DNA of 64,000 nucleotides from SAR202 cluster bacterium (GTDB lineage Bacteria > Chloroflexota > Dehalococcoidia > UBA6926 > VFHL01), in assembly GCA_009392005.1 (NCBI GenBank), contig VFHL01000001.1, positions 23,966 to 87,965 of the forward strand. The letters run 5' to 3'. The stretch's first letter is position 1, and each line of letters begins with the position of its first letter. This document shows, one piece after another, positions 29,379 through 38,372 of the stretch. The notes below the pieces were generated by a model. The model was given only the letters and a program-made list of their open reading frames with translations, did no database searches and was not told the origin of the DNA. The position numbers were made by a program, and so were the translations under genes.

Positions 29379-30773
29379 CTAATCTTTCTCTAAGTCCAGC
29401 TTGCTCATTTCTAACTGAATTGGTAGAGGATAATTCCCCGTGAAACAGGCATCACAATATCCATTCTCACCCCGCCCAATTGCGTTTTTCAAACCGTCGA
29501 TACTGAGATATCCAAGAGAATCTACTCCCATGATTTCTGCAATTTCATCAACGCTTTTTTCCGCTGCTATAAGCTCCCATCGGTTGGGCATATCAATGCC
29601 AAAATGACAAGGAGATTTGATCGGAGGTGAACATACGCGGAGATGAACTTCCTTCGCGCCTGCAGCTCGCAACAATTCGACAACGTGTTTATTCGTTGTC
29701 CCACGCACAATACTGTCATCTACGACTATTAGGCGTTTGCCACGGATTATCTCCGGAAGCGGATTGAATTTTAACCGCACACCCTCGTCTCTCATGTTTT
29801 GGTCTGGTTTGATGAAAGTGCGCCCAACGTACCGATTCTTCACGAGAGTTTCAGCGAAAGGAATTCCGGACTCAAGAGCATACCCATTGCCTGCGACCAT
29901 CGCTGAATCTGGAACATAGGTCACTAGATCTGCTTCCACAGGATGTTCTCGTGCTAATTGCGCGCCCATTTCTTGGCGAGTTGGATAGACCAAATGGTTT
30001 CCTAGGATACTGTCGGGCCTTGCAAAATAAATGTACTCAAAAATACATGAGGCTGATTCTACAGGGATATCCCATGGATGTCGTTCAATGCCTGATTCAT
30101 TTAGGACAATGATTTCTCCCGGAGCAAGTTCGCCTTCTAACGTCGCGCTTACATGGTCAAGAGCGCAACTTTCAGAAGCAACAGCCCAGCCATCCTCGAT
30201 TTTTCCATAACATAGCGGTCGGATCGCTAATGGATCTCGCACAGCATAAACTGAATCATGAGTCAGCAAGACTAAGGAATATGCGCCCTGTAATCGCCGC
30301 ATTGCTGCTTGGATTTTTTTGGGAAAACTCTCCCCCTGAGCAGTGGATATTAGTTGCCCAATAACTTCAGTATCGGTGGAGGAATGAAAAGTGATTCCTT
30401 GGCTTTCTAGGTCTTTGCGTAACGGTTTAGCATTTGTGACGTTGCCGTTATGTGCTATAAAGAAATTTGTGTCTTCCCCGTCAATATGAAGGGGTTGTGC
30501 GTTGGCAATATAGCTTGAGCCAGTTGTGGAATATCGGGTGTGACCAATTGCGAGTGGCCCCGGTAAAGAGCTTAGGCTACCTTCGTCAAAGACACGTGAA
30601 ACAAGCCCCATATCTTTGTGTAAGTACAGTTTTTCAAGGTCGGAAGTTGCAATACCTGCACTCTCTTGACCTCTATGTTGCAAAGAAAATATGCCAAAAA
30701 ACGTCGTTCGAGCGGCTTGATCATTGGGTAAATACACCCCAAATACGCCACACTCCTCGTTAAGCAAATCCAC
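29379..30773 (-). CDS. purF: Amidophosphoribosyltransferase
   Basis: It commits PRPP to purine synthesis, using glutamine ammonia. The N-terminal nucleophile cysteine is in NEECGVFGVY, so a short propeptide of 7 residues is probably removed. The PRPP loop is VVDDSIVRGTT. Cysteines in CSPPIKSPCHFG and GYCDACFTGNYP fit the [4Fe-4S]-containing Bacillus-type enzyme. The start codon is GTG; an AAGGGG lies somewhat far upstream. It is the first gene of the pur operon and has the best promoter in this part of the window. Confidence 0.95.
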   Translation of the reverse strand: MDLLNEECGVFGVYLPNDQAARTTFFGIFSLQHRGQESAGIATSDLEKLYLHKDMGLVSRVFDEGSLSSLPGPLAIGHTRYSTTGSSYIANAQPLHIDGEDTNFFIAHNGNVTNAKPLRKDLESQGITFHSSTDTEVIGQLISTAQGESFPKKIQAAMRRLQGAYSLVLLTHDSVYAVRDPLAIRPLCYGKIEDGWAVASESCALDHVSATLEGELAPGEIIVLNESGIERHPWDIPVESASCIFEYIYFARPDSILGNHLVYPTRQEMGAQLAREHPVEADLVTYVPDSAMVAGNGYALESGIPFAETLVKNRYVGRTFIKPDQNMRDEGVRLKFNPLPEIIRGKRLIVVDDSIVRGTTNKHVVELLRAAGAKEVHLRVCSPPIKSPCHFGIDMPNRWELIAAEKSVDEIAEIMGVDSLGYLSIDGLKNAIGRGENGYCDACFTGNYPLPIQLEMSKLDLEKD

Positions 30774-30823
30774 GTTCTGGAAGGCCCCTTGCCTACTGCG
30801 GGTGCAGGGATAGATGCTTCGCC

Positions 30824-30853
30824 ATTATATTTGTTGTTTTGATGAAGGGTCAA
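30824..30853 (-). promoter_or_regulatory. Promoter of the purF-purM-purH operon
   Basis: On the minus strand TTGACC (30848-30853) and TATAAT (30824-30829) are separated by 18 bp, a near-consensus sigma70-type promoter about 50 bp before the purF start. Confidence 0.6.
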
Positions 30854-30859
30854 CCTTTA

Positions 30860-30894
30860 ATTGTTATTTGACACACAATTATTGACATCAATAA
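30860..30894. promoter_or_regulatory. Inverted repeats upstream of the pur promoter
   Basis: TTATTGA and TCAATAA flank CA at 30879-30894. A second repeat, AATTGT with ACAATT after a ten-base gap, lies at 30859-30880. Both sit just upstream of the -35 of the pur promoter, where an operator or activator site would be expected. Confidence 0.35.
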
Positions 30895-30934
30895 ATTACA
30901 TATCGTGCAAGCATGTCGAACTCCACATTAAGGA

Positions 30935-32497
30935 TTAGCTCTTTATTTCGAAATTATGTTTAAAAAACTCTGTTTGAAGATCGATAACGCTGTGAGAATA
31001 GTTGCGAAATCTAGATAAGACATATGCAAGGGCATTAATGTCATGATTTTGGTGACTGATCACAGCAATTGTTGGTTTCACTGTACTGAGTGCCAAGCTA
31101 ATTTTAAGGGCCTCGTTTACAGGATGGTCTAGAGCGTTTTTCTCAAGCGCGCTGAGTTCAATATCCAGAAGCTTTTTCAGGTTCCTGTTTCCACCAAAAT
31201 GAGGACTAGTTGCAAGTGTCTGTCTGGCCCGTTGTAAGTAGGATACGTTTGGAGAAGACAATAGTCGTTTGCCGATCATTTTAGTCGCTACTTTGTCGAT
31301 TAATTGCATTGATTGCTGAACCGCTTTTGTAGGGGGCAAATAATCTGAAGAAAAGACGACTTCAATTTCATTATAGAGAGCGAAAGATACTGGTATTTTT
31401 GCTTCAGCGGCACTAAGAGCGGACATTACCAATTGATAGGCAATCCAGTCGGCCTCATCAGGGCTTTCGGTCACAACATTTACTAGTAGAATAGTTGCTC
31501 CTGCTTGTGGATCGCGATGTTCTCTCACAATTGCTTCACGGGCTTTTGCGGTGTGCTTCCAATCTACATCACGAAGCCGATCACCTGGGTGATATGGTCG
31601 GAGACTAGAAAATTCGACACCTCGATTATTGGCAGTCATTGGCGCTATGTCGATATAACTTTCGATCCCTGCTTGATCCAAATAACGTTGTGCGAGCCAT
31701 GTTGCGTATTGGGCTCTTGGGATCACTTGGGCTGTCACGGGTTGGACCAGAACCCCATGCCATAAAAGTCCTAAGTGGTCTTGGCGCGTAATATAGATGT
31801 CGGGTGTGGCCAGTCCAGCCAATTTGGTTTGCATGTCAACACTAACCACATTAGCGCTTGTGCCCTCCACGAGTGGATTTGCAACAGACACATGGACATC
31901 GGGGTCTTTTGTGGAGAGTGAAATGTAATATTTTGCAGATGAATCGTTGAGTAGTTGTATTTCGCCATGCCATTTCTTCCCTGACATGATTTGGAATGAA
32001 TGATCTTCAATGTCAATTCTGATTCCCCTTAATTGGAAAAGAGAGAACAAAATAAGGCAAACCATAAACGAGGATAGCGTCAGTGCCGAGCTGATCAAGG
32101 AGATGTCTCCGAGCATAAATCCCATAAACGCAGCGATTGTGGTCATTGATACGATTGTGCTGAAAGTGGTACTGGTGCGCCATCCTTCTTGGTGTTTGGG
32201 GATTTCTGTTTTTGGGGCGAGATCACGTAGCTTACTTATTAGCAGGGGTAGGCTGGGTAGGACAAGTACACCGACAAAAAATTCGGTTAGCACTTGGTCC
32301 CATACGAGGGGCCCGATCAAAGTTGTTACTAGTATTAAAATTATATCTTGTTCTACGCTATACGCTCGGTACAAGCTGAAACCATGTAAGAGGAATAACA
32401 CAATAGGTATGAGTGGACCTGAACTTAAAATAACGCTTCCTGAGAGGATGATCATCAAATACACCCTTATGGAAGAAGACAGGAATTCTGTCCTCAT
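30935..32497 (-). CDS. DUF58 domain protein with N-terminal membrane helices
   Basis: The 520-residue protein has four to five hydrophobic helices in its first 150 residues, a beta-rich middle, and the DUF58 signature LRPYHPGDRLRDVDWKHTAK at about 295-315. A vWA-like C-terminal half follows. DUF58 proteins are encoded with MoxR ATPases and are thought to act as their substrate or partner in assembling cell-envelope or metal-containing complexes. Its start overlaps the MoxR gene stop by 4 bp. Confidence 0.88.
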   Translation of the reverse strand: MRTEFLSSSIRVYLMIILSGSVILSSGPLIPIVLFLLHGFSLYRAYSVEQDIILILVTTLIGPLVWDQVLTEFFVGVLVLPSLPLLISKLRDLAPKTEIPKHQEGWRTSTTFSTIVSMTTIAAFMGFMLGDISLISSALTLSSFMVCLILFSLFQLRGIRIDIEDHSFQIMSGKKWHGEIQLLNDSSAKYYISLSTKDPDVHVSVANPLVEGTSANVVSVDMQTKLAGLATPDIYITRQDHLGLLWHGVLVQPVTAQVIPRAQYATWLAQRYLDQAGIESYIDIAPMTANNRGVEFSSLRPYHPGDRLRDVDWKHTAKAREAIVREHRDPQAGATILLVNVVTESPDEADWIAYQLVMSALSAAEAKIPVSFALYNEIEVVFSSDYLPPTKAVQQSMQLIDKVATKMIGKRLLSSPNVSYLQRARQTLATSPHFGGNRNLKKLLDIELSALEKNALDHPVNEALKISLALSTVKPTIAVISHQNHDINALAYVLSRFRNYSHSVIDLQTEFFKHNFEIKS

Positions 32498-33441
32498 TCA
32501 TCATCACCTTTAGGGATTGGTATAGTTTCAAGCGCATTTTGAATAAGGTCTTGCGCTGTGATCTGATCGAATTCCGCTTCGGTCGTTGGCCGCACTCGAT
32601 GTTCTAGTACATTCGGGGCTAGTTTTCGTACGTCATCGGGAATGACAAAGTCGCGGTTCTGCAGGAATGCTGATGCCCTGCTGCCTCGATAGAGAGCAAG
32701 ACTTGCTCGTGTGCTTGGTCCACCTTGAACGGATTCGTTCTCTCTGAGTGTTGTAACGATGTCAAGGATGTAACCTCGTATTGACTCTGCCATATGTACT
32801 TGCTTCACGAGTTCTCTCAAAGAGAGGATGTCGTTTGGGGTTGTTACGGCATCAACGTGGGGATCTTCCAACTGGTCTGCGTTTGCTAGGACCAGCAATT
32901 CAGCTGTACGTGTTGGGTAATCACTCCAAAGACGCAACATAAATCTGTCTGCCTGTACGTCCGTAATCGGGTACGTACCGTCTCCTCCCAAAGGGACTTG
33001 AGTTGCAATTACAAATAATGGTTCTGGTAATGGATATGTGGTGCCTTCTATTGTTGCTTGGCGTTCCTGCATTGCTTCTAGGAAAGCGGATTGCGTGCGA
33101 GGTGTTGTTCTGTTCAGTTCGTCAGCGAGCACTACGTTTGCGAACAGCGGTCCTTCAACAAATCTGGAATTGCCATCTGGGCGATAGAGTTCAAAACCCG
33201 TTACATCTGATGGCAACATGTCCGGTGTTAACTGAACGCGGCGAAAAGTTCCTCCTATCGATTCGGCGAAGCTACGTGCTACAAGGGTTTTAGCGGTTCC
33301 GGCATGACCTTCTAGGAGAACGTGGCCACCGGCGAGCAGGCCAATTGTCAGAAGTTCTATAATTTCCTCGCGTGCCTGCGCAATTTCAGAAACAGCCTCT
33401 TTAATCTGATTTGGGATATTAATTAAGGTGTTTTGGTCCAC
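32494..33441 (-). CDS. MoxR family AAA+ ATPase
   Basis: This 315-residue AAA+ chaperone has Walker A GHAGTAKT (about 45-52), Walker B VVLADELNRTTPRTQSAFLEAM and the ATQVPLGGDGTYPITDVQADRF segment. The GTG at 33441 is the likely start, since AAAAAAGGAG lies 6 bases before it; a TTG 8 codons upstream lies before that site. It overlaps the DUF4350 gene by 19 bp and the DUF58 gene by 4 bp, so the three form one operon. Confidence 0.92.
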   Translation of the reverse strand: MDQNTLINIPNQIKEAVSEIAQAREEIIELLTIGLLAGGHVLLEGHAGTAKTLVARSFAESIGGTFRRVQLTPDMLPSDVTGFELYRPDGNSRFVEGPLFANVVLADELNRTTPRTQSAFLEAMQERQATIEGTTYPLPEPLFVIATQVPLGGDGTYPITDVQADRFMLRLWSDYPTRTAELLVLANADQLEDPHVDAVTTPNDILSLRELVKQVHMAESIRGYILDIVTTLRENESVQGGPSTRASLALYRGSRASAFLQNRDFVIPDDVRKLAPNVLEHRVRPTTEAEFDQITAQDLIQNALETIPIPKGDDE

Positions 33442-34358
33442 ACTGGGGCTCCTTTTTTTCGCCAAGTTGGGTAGAGCAAGCTGATCGTTAGAATGGTTAT
33501 TAGCAAAGTGATTGGAAGTGGCTGAGATAGCATTGCGCGTAGATTAAAAAGCAATTGTTTCGATTTTTGTGTTGTTGAATTGGATAAGTGCATTTCATCT
33601 ATATAAATCAATGTTTCTTCACCAAGCATGCGCGTGAGGTTATCAAAGAAGACTATGTTATCTCCGGATTCGACCATTGCGTTAATTAACAGGCTAGGAT
33701 CAGCGAGCAGGATCAATTCTCCACCACCAACTCTGGTTTGTGCCAGAATTGTAAATGGGCCTCGTGGTTCATCATCATCGGCAAAGGTGTCATTGTCTAT
33801 GTCTAGAAAGCTGAATGATGAAGACCGTGCGATTTTTGTCAATCCATCTCCTTCAATAGTCGTCGCATGATTTAGAGAAAGAGATTTCACCCCTTTGGTA
33901 AGTGGTGATGCCAGCAAATCTGTTGCCAAGGGTAGTCGAGGATCACCGGCATTGATTAAGGGGTCTAGTAATGGTTTATTTGAGAATTGCGCTAAAACAT
34001 CCATATGTTGAAGAATAATGTTACCTGTTCCATAATCGTTTGCTAGCAAAAGCATGCCACCATTTTCGACATAGGCATTTAGTTGGTTAAGCTCTTCCGT
34101 GGTTGGTTCTATTTCTGGGATCATAATGAGAAGTGAATTGTTGGAATTCTCGAGCAATTCGTCAAATGAATGGATTGGGTTGATACCATATTGCAATTTT
34201 ATATCTTGCAACCCGTTCCAAAACTCGTTCTCGGTTCTGAAATCATCAAGTGTTGGGAAAAACCACGTTGCGAGTGATATTGCCGTCCCGGTTCCCAAAA
34301 CAACCAGGGTGATGAAGCGCCACAAAGGCACATGCCTTCTCCTTGCCCGAACTAGCAT
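33423..34358 (-). CDS. DUF4350 domain membrane protein
   Basis: An N-terminal helix (about 13-31) anchors an extracytoplasmic DUF4350 domain (about 40-230) with NGGMLLLANDYGTGN and GGGELILLADPSLLINAMV, and a C-terminal helix (about 285-303) follows. DUF4350 proteins accompany MoxR-DUF58 pairs in actinobacteria and Chloroflexota. The DUF4129 partner often seen in such clusters is not here. Function is unknown; a role in envelope assembly is inferred only from neighbours. Confidence 0.8.
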   Translation of the reverse strand: MLVRARRRHVPLWRFITLVVLGTGTAISLATWFFPTLDDFRTENEFWNGLQDIKLQYGINPIHSFDELLENSNNSLLIMIPEIEPTTEELNQLNAYVENGGMLLLANDYGTGNIILQHMDVLAQFSNKPLLDPLINAGDPRLPLATDLLASPLTKGVKSLSLNHATTIEGDGLTKIARSSSFSFLDIDNDTFADDDEPRGPFTILAQTRVGGGELILLADPSLLINAMVESGDNIVFFDNLTRMLGEETLIYIDEMHLSNSTTQKSKQLLFNLRAMLSQPLPITLLITILTISLLYPTWRKKGAPVWTKTP

Positions 34359-34691
34359 TTATTTTATTGGTTCTTAAATCGGCTTGGGGATAGTAGTGGG
34401 CTGGATTCAAATGAGGTTTCCCATCCCTATAATCAAAATACGGTGGTGTCTTCGTAGTTGTCAAATTCGATTTATTTCGGTGAAATAACGGGTCCCATTT
34501 TGTATGTTTCTATTTTCTTAGCAACAAATGTATGAATCAGCATTTATCTTTCTAACATTGTCTGATAGGTTGATCTTTGTATATGAAAAGGACGAATTGC
34601 TAGTGCGAAAAAGTTCATTGGAACTCAAAGCTCAGTTTAAATATGATTACGTAAGTCACTATGCAACAGCAGTTGTTGCGGGCGTAGCTGC
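34359..34691. other. Divergent intergenic region upstream of the DUF4012 gene
   Basis: The 333-bp stretch separates the DUF4350 operon from the DUF4012 gene. It holds a plausible plus-strand promoter at 34558-34585 and a 31-codon frame running into the DUF4012 start. I see no clear promoter for the DUF4350 operon and no RNA gene. Confidence 0.4.
34558..34585 (+). promoter_or_regulatory. Candidate promoter of the DUF4012 gene
   Basis: TTGTCT and TATATG are separated by 16 bp. Transcription would begin about 10 bases before the small frame at 34603 and about 100 before the DUF4012 start. Confidence 0.4.
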
Positions 34692-34698
34692 ATGTTGA
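34603..34698 (+). CDS. Possible leader peptide overlapping the DUF4012 start
   Basis: A GTG-started frame of 31 codons (reading MRKSSLELKAQFKYDYVSHY, then ATAVVAGVAAC) ends at a TGA that overlaps the ATG of the DUF4012 gene by 7 bases. AAAAGGA lies upstream of the GTG. The DUF4012 ATG itself has no good ribosome site, so translational coupling through this frame is plausible. It may equally be chance. Confidence 0.35.
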   Translation: MRKSSLELKAQFKYDYVSHYATAVVAGVAAC

Positions 34699-37600
34699 CC
34701 GCAAGAAATATGCTATATCTTTATATCCAACATCGCAGGATCCAGATTGTTTTAGTGTTGCTCTCCTTTTTGTTTTTTGTGAGTGGCTTTAGTTTCCTGG
34801 TTGTCCGCAATGTTTCTGCCATAGACGTCGGACTTCGGTCGGCGGAATCCATTTTGACGAGCTCAAAAACTTTAGATCTCCAGGCTGTTGACGAATTTCA
34901 GCTGCAAATTGCAGAAGGTGAAAAAGAGCTAACTTCGCTTAATTGGAAAGTCTCTCCCGTTCTTTGGTTCTCGCCTATTTTGCAATTTGTACCTGTGATT
35001 GGTGGGGATATCAAGCATGGACGAGCGATGCTTGATTACTCTATGCATCTTGTGCGGGCTGCCGATCTAGCTATACAAGCGTCACGCCCCACATTTGATT
35101 TGCGGTTGAGCGAGCAACCGGTTGAAAAAATCCTTCCGGAGGTTGTCATTGGTTTAGAGGAGGGTAAATCTCTTTTTCGTCGTGCCAATGATGAAATCAC
35201 TCTTGCACGACAATCTCGTGGAAGGGTGATTGCTGATCGGTTGTCAGGAAGTACAGCAAATCGTTTAAACAAAGCTGATGCGTTGTTATTTCAATTAGAT
35301 GGAGTCGTGGGCTTGGGTCTTGCTGGCCCAGAGATAATCGGTGCTGTGATCAGTGTGCAAGATGTAATGTCGCATGTAAAAGGTGTTTTTGATGGATCGG
35401 GGACAACCTCATTCAGTGAACTTAGTATTGATCTCAAAAATACTGAAAAGAAGCTGCGTGTGGTGCGTGAAATTTTCGCTGACGATGCGCAAGGAACTAA
35501 AAAGAATATTTCTTTTGATTTTTTGCCTTCTTCTATTTCATTGGGATCAGATTCTGAGTTCATAATTATGATGTTCGAATTGAGCCATGATTTGGTTCAA
35601 GCAGCTCTTCCGTTGGTGGTTTTGGGGGAGGACCTTCAGAATTTGTCCCTTGACGGAGACATTCAGATTAAGATCGACTTAATGGCGAGAAAATTAGAAT
35701 CGTATGAAGATGATCTTCAAATGGCGAGTACAGCTTTAACACGATTTGATGGATTCTATGAAGAGTTCGACAAGGATGATCTACCTGTGATGCTTGCTGA
35801 TTTGCTTGCTAGAGCCTCTAAATCTGTAGATACATTGAAAGATATCGTTCAAGCGTCGTTACGCATACCGGATCTTCTTGACACGGCCAATCAAGCTTTA
35901 ATATTGGTGCCGGATTTGAACCGGGATTACAAAGCACTTTTGCAAGGGACACAATCTCTTGAGGATGTGTTGGAAACAACTAGAGAGATTAGGTTGCACT
36001 TGGAAGCAGTGCATTCTGAGTATCATCAAATAATTCCATTGATCAATAATGCATCGGACATTGTTGACCCAACCCAATTAATGAGTAATTCTGGGAAGCT
36101 ACTTGATTATGGATATGTAGTGGCACAAGCTGCGGAATTAACGCTCTTGGGTTTACAGCAGATAGTTGATGCAACAGCAAGTTCTAATGACACCCCTTCG
36201 GGGCAGCTTCAGGCCTTTGCGGCACTGATTGAGGAGCAAAACACAACGTTTCTCCAGGCTCAATCGGCGCTTGACGCTGGAGTCGTATCTAGGTCTTCTC
36301 TTGACCATCTCTTGAAAGACGAAGTATTTGCACAATATCTTCAAATTCTTGATGAGCGTACCGCAACATTGGCTGCAGTTTTGACGTTCGCTGTTTCAGG
36401 TTCGAAATACATAGAAGAAATCCAACTTCTACGTGCCAAGATGCAGGATTTGGGAGCAGTATTATCCGAGTCGCTTTTGTCGCCTGAAAACATTCTTGAA
36501 CCTAACAAATCAATTATTCCGGTGGTGAGCGATGGGCTTACAGATGCTCGATCTCAACTTCAGTCCTTAAAAAATATGTGGGCAGAATTGGAAACCCTAG
36601 AATTACCCTTCAAAAGCTTAGGGCTATTTGATACAGAGAATGTGGCTGCTTCATTATCCTTAAGTGATACTGTGTTGGCATCAACCGACCGTATATTGTC
36701 TGATGTTCAAGAATTGTTTGGCCCTGGTTCTGATGGAGCATCATACGACTCATTGCAAATTCTTTTGGGCAAGATTGCGTCTGATTGGCCGACACAAGTT
36801 TCGACATCTCATGAAGCATTAGAATCGATGACAGATCTAGCGGAAACATCCCAAAATTTGATGGTCAACCCGAGTGCATTGGTGGCGAACGAACTCGATG
36901 AAGCACGCAAATTTTTCAGTTATGTTGGCCGGCTTTCAGGCCTTGTGGTCGATTTGTTTGGTTACGATGATCCCTCAAATATCATTATCTTGGGTCAAGA
37001 TGATCAAGAGATTCGTCCCACAGGTGGATTTATTGGTTCAGTTGCTGAGATGCAAATCACCAAGGGTGATTTGGCGGTTACGAAATTTAGGAGTAGTTAC
37101 GACATTGATCCAACGACCCATCTTGTTATGCCGATTGCGCCAGATGCATTCGGAAAATACATGGCAGGTGTGCCAGCGCTCATGGCTTTCCGCGATTCAA
37201 ACTGGTCTGCAGATTTCCCAACTTCAGCGCAGCAAGCGCTGGATTTATACAGATTGACGCAAACAACTTCTGCTAAATGGGTTGTAGCAATCGACACCTT
37301 TGCTTTGGCTTATATGATTGATGCCATTGGCGGAATCAGTCTGCAAGGGCATCCAAATCTTATCGATGGAGAAGCTTCGCGAGCGCTTGCCGCAGGTTTT
37401 GATGATAAAGATGGATTGGGATATCGCTGTGGTCCGAATAATAGCTCAAGTTTCTCAAACCGATGTTTTTCTGAAGATGCTATGGTGGCTATCTTGACTC
37501 ATTTCCAACATGGTGAAACAAACAAAGAATTGAACGAATTGATGCTCACACTACTGCGTGGCAAACATTTGCTGATTTATGCTGAGGATTCCACTTATCA

Positions 37601-38297
37601 GGCAATTTTAAACAAACTGAATATGAGCGGTTGGCTCCGGCAAGTACCTGGAGATTATCTCATGGTGGCGGATTGGTCGGCATATTCGAAAGTGAACGAT
37701 CATATAACTAGAACTCTTCTTTATGATGTGGATATGAGCGACGTCGGATCGACAGCGCACTTGCGGGTTCGTTATCAAAACGCGATCGAAAGTGATACAC
37801 CGTGCGCACAAATATTTGACACGACACGTGTTTGTTATTGGAACTATGCTCGCGTTTATACGCCTCTTGGTATCAAGCTATTAGAGGAACCCTATTTTCA
37901 GTTGCCTTCTGGCACCATATATGGATTGAGGAAAATACAGTCAGGGTATGATGTGAGCGATGAGAATACATTTGAATTTGCTGAGACCACATCACATACA
38001 GAAATGGCGGCATTCTTATCTGTTGGCAGCCGTGAAACCCGCGAACTGAGCTACCGTTACCTTCTGCCATCAGGCGTGGTAACACCAACTGATAATGGGA
38101 ATTTCCGGTATGACCTTACTGTTCAAAAGCATCCTGGAACTATTGATGACAATGTATTCATTAATATTCACCTTCCGAAAGGATCCGATGTGGTTTCTGT
38201 TCTTGGTGACGCTATAGTGGAAGATGCAAAAGTATCATTTTCGGTGCTCCTTGATACTGATCAGCAGATCGGTGTTGAATACCGGTTACCTGAGTAA
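34692..38297 (+). CDS. Very large DUF4012 domain protein
   Basis: The 1201-residue protein has one N-terminal membrane helix (about 17-37) and a long, mostly helical, coiled-coil-like region up to about residue 740. A DUF4012 domain follows at about 755-1060 (IIILGQDDQEIRPTGGFIGS, then FPTSAQQALDLY), and a C-terminal beta-rich region ends the protein. Known DUF4012 proteins are usually about 600-700 residues, so the helical region is extended here. The function is unknown; the family occurs with exopolysaccharide genes, and glycosyltransferases follow on the opposite strand. It probably acts outside the membrane. Confidence 0.85.
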   Translation: MLTARNMLYLYIQHRRIQIVLVLLSFLFFVSGFSFLVVRNVSAIDVGLRSAESILTSSKTLDLQAVDEFQLQIAEGEKELTSLNWKVSPVLWFSPILQFVPVIGGDIKHGRAMLDYSMHLVRAADLAIQASRPTFDLRLSEQPVEKILPEVVIGLEEGKSLFRRANDEITLARQSRGRVIADRLSGSTANRLNKADALLFQLDGVVGLGLAGPEIIGAVISVQDVMSHVKGVFDGSGTTSFSELSIDLKNTEKKLRVVREIFADDAQGTKKNISFDFLPSSISLGSDSEFIIMMFELSHDLVQAALPLVVLGEDLQNLSLDGDIQIKIDLMARKLESYEDDLQMASTALTRFDGFYEEFDKDDLPVMLADLLARASKSVDTLKDIVQASLRIPDLLDTANQALILVPDLNRDYKALLQGTQSLEDVLETTREIRLHLEAVHSEYHQIIPLINNASDIVDPTQLMSNSGKLLDYGYVVAQAAELTLLGLQQIVDATASSNDTPSGQLQAFAALIEEQNTTFLQAQSALDAGVVSRSSLDHLLKDEVFAQYLQILDERTATLAAVLTFAVSGSKYIEEIQLLRAKMQDLGAVLSESLLSPENILEPNKSIIPVVSDGLTDARSQLQSLKNMWAELETLELPFKSLGLFDTENVAASLSLSDTVLASTDRILSDVQELFGPGSDGASYDSLQILLGKIASDWPTQVSTSHEALESMTDLAETSQNLMVNPSALVANELDEARKFFSYVGRLSGLVVDLFGYDDPSNIIILGQDDQEIRPTGGFIGSVAEMQITKGDLAVTKFRSSYDIDPTTHLVMPIAPDAFGKYMAGVPALMAFRDSNWSADFPTSAQQALDLYRLTQTTSAKWVVAIDTFALAYMIDAIGGISLQGHPNLIDGEASRALAAGFDDKDGLGYRCGPNNSSSFSNRCFSEDAMVAILTHFQHGETNKELNELMLTLLRGKHLLIYAEDSTYQAILNKLNMSGWLRQVPGDYLMVADWSAYSKVNDHITRTLLYDVDMSDVGSTAHLRVRYQNAIESDTPCAQIFDTTRVCYWNYARVYTPLGIKLLEEPYFQLPSGTIYGLRKIQSGYDVSDENTFEFAETTSHTEMAAFLSVGSRETRELSYRYLLPSGVVTPTDNGNFRYDLTVQKHPGTIDDNVFINIHLPKGSDVVSVLGDAIVEDAKVSFSVLLDTDQQIGVEYRLPE

Positions 38298-38372
38298 TCT
38301 CTGGTCCAATAGGGTTGCTCTCAGGAGCTATGATTATCCTTGTATTGTTGAGTCTAAGAGGGGCTTTGCGAT

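Noticed and set aside
30774-30934. Purine riboswitch before purF
   Set aside because: The leader is about 45 bases from the predicted start and shows neither the conserved purine riboswitch core nor paired loops.
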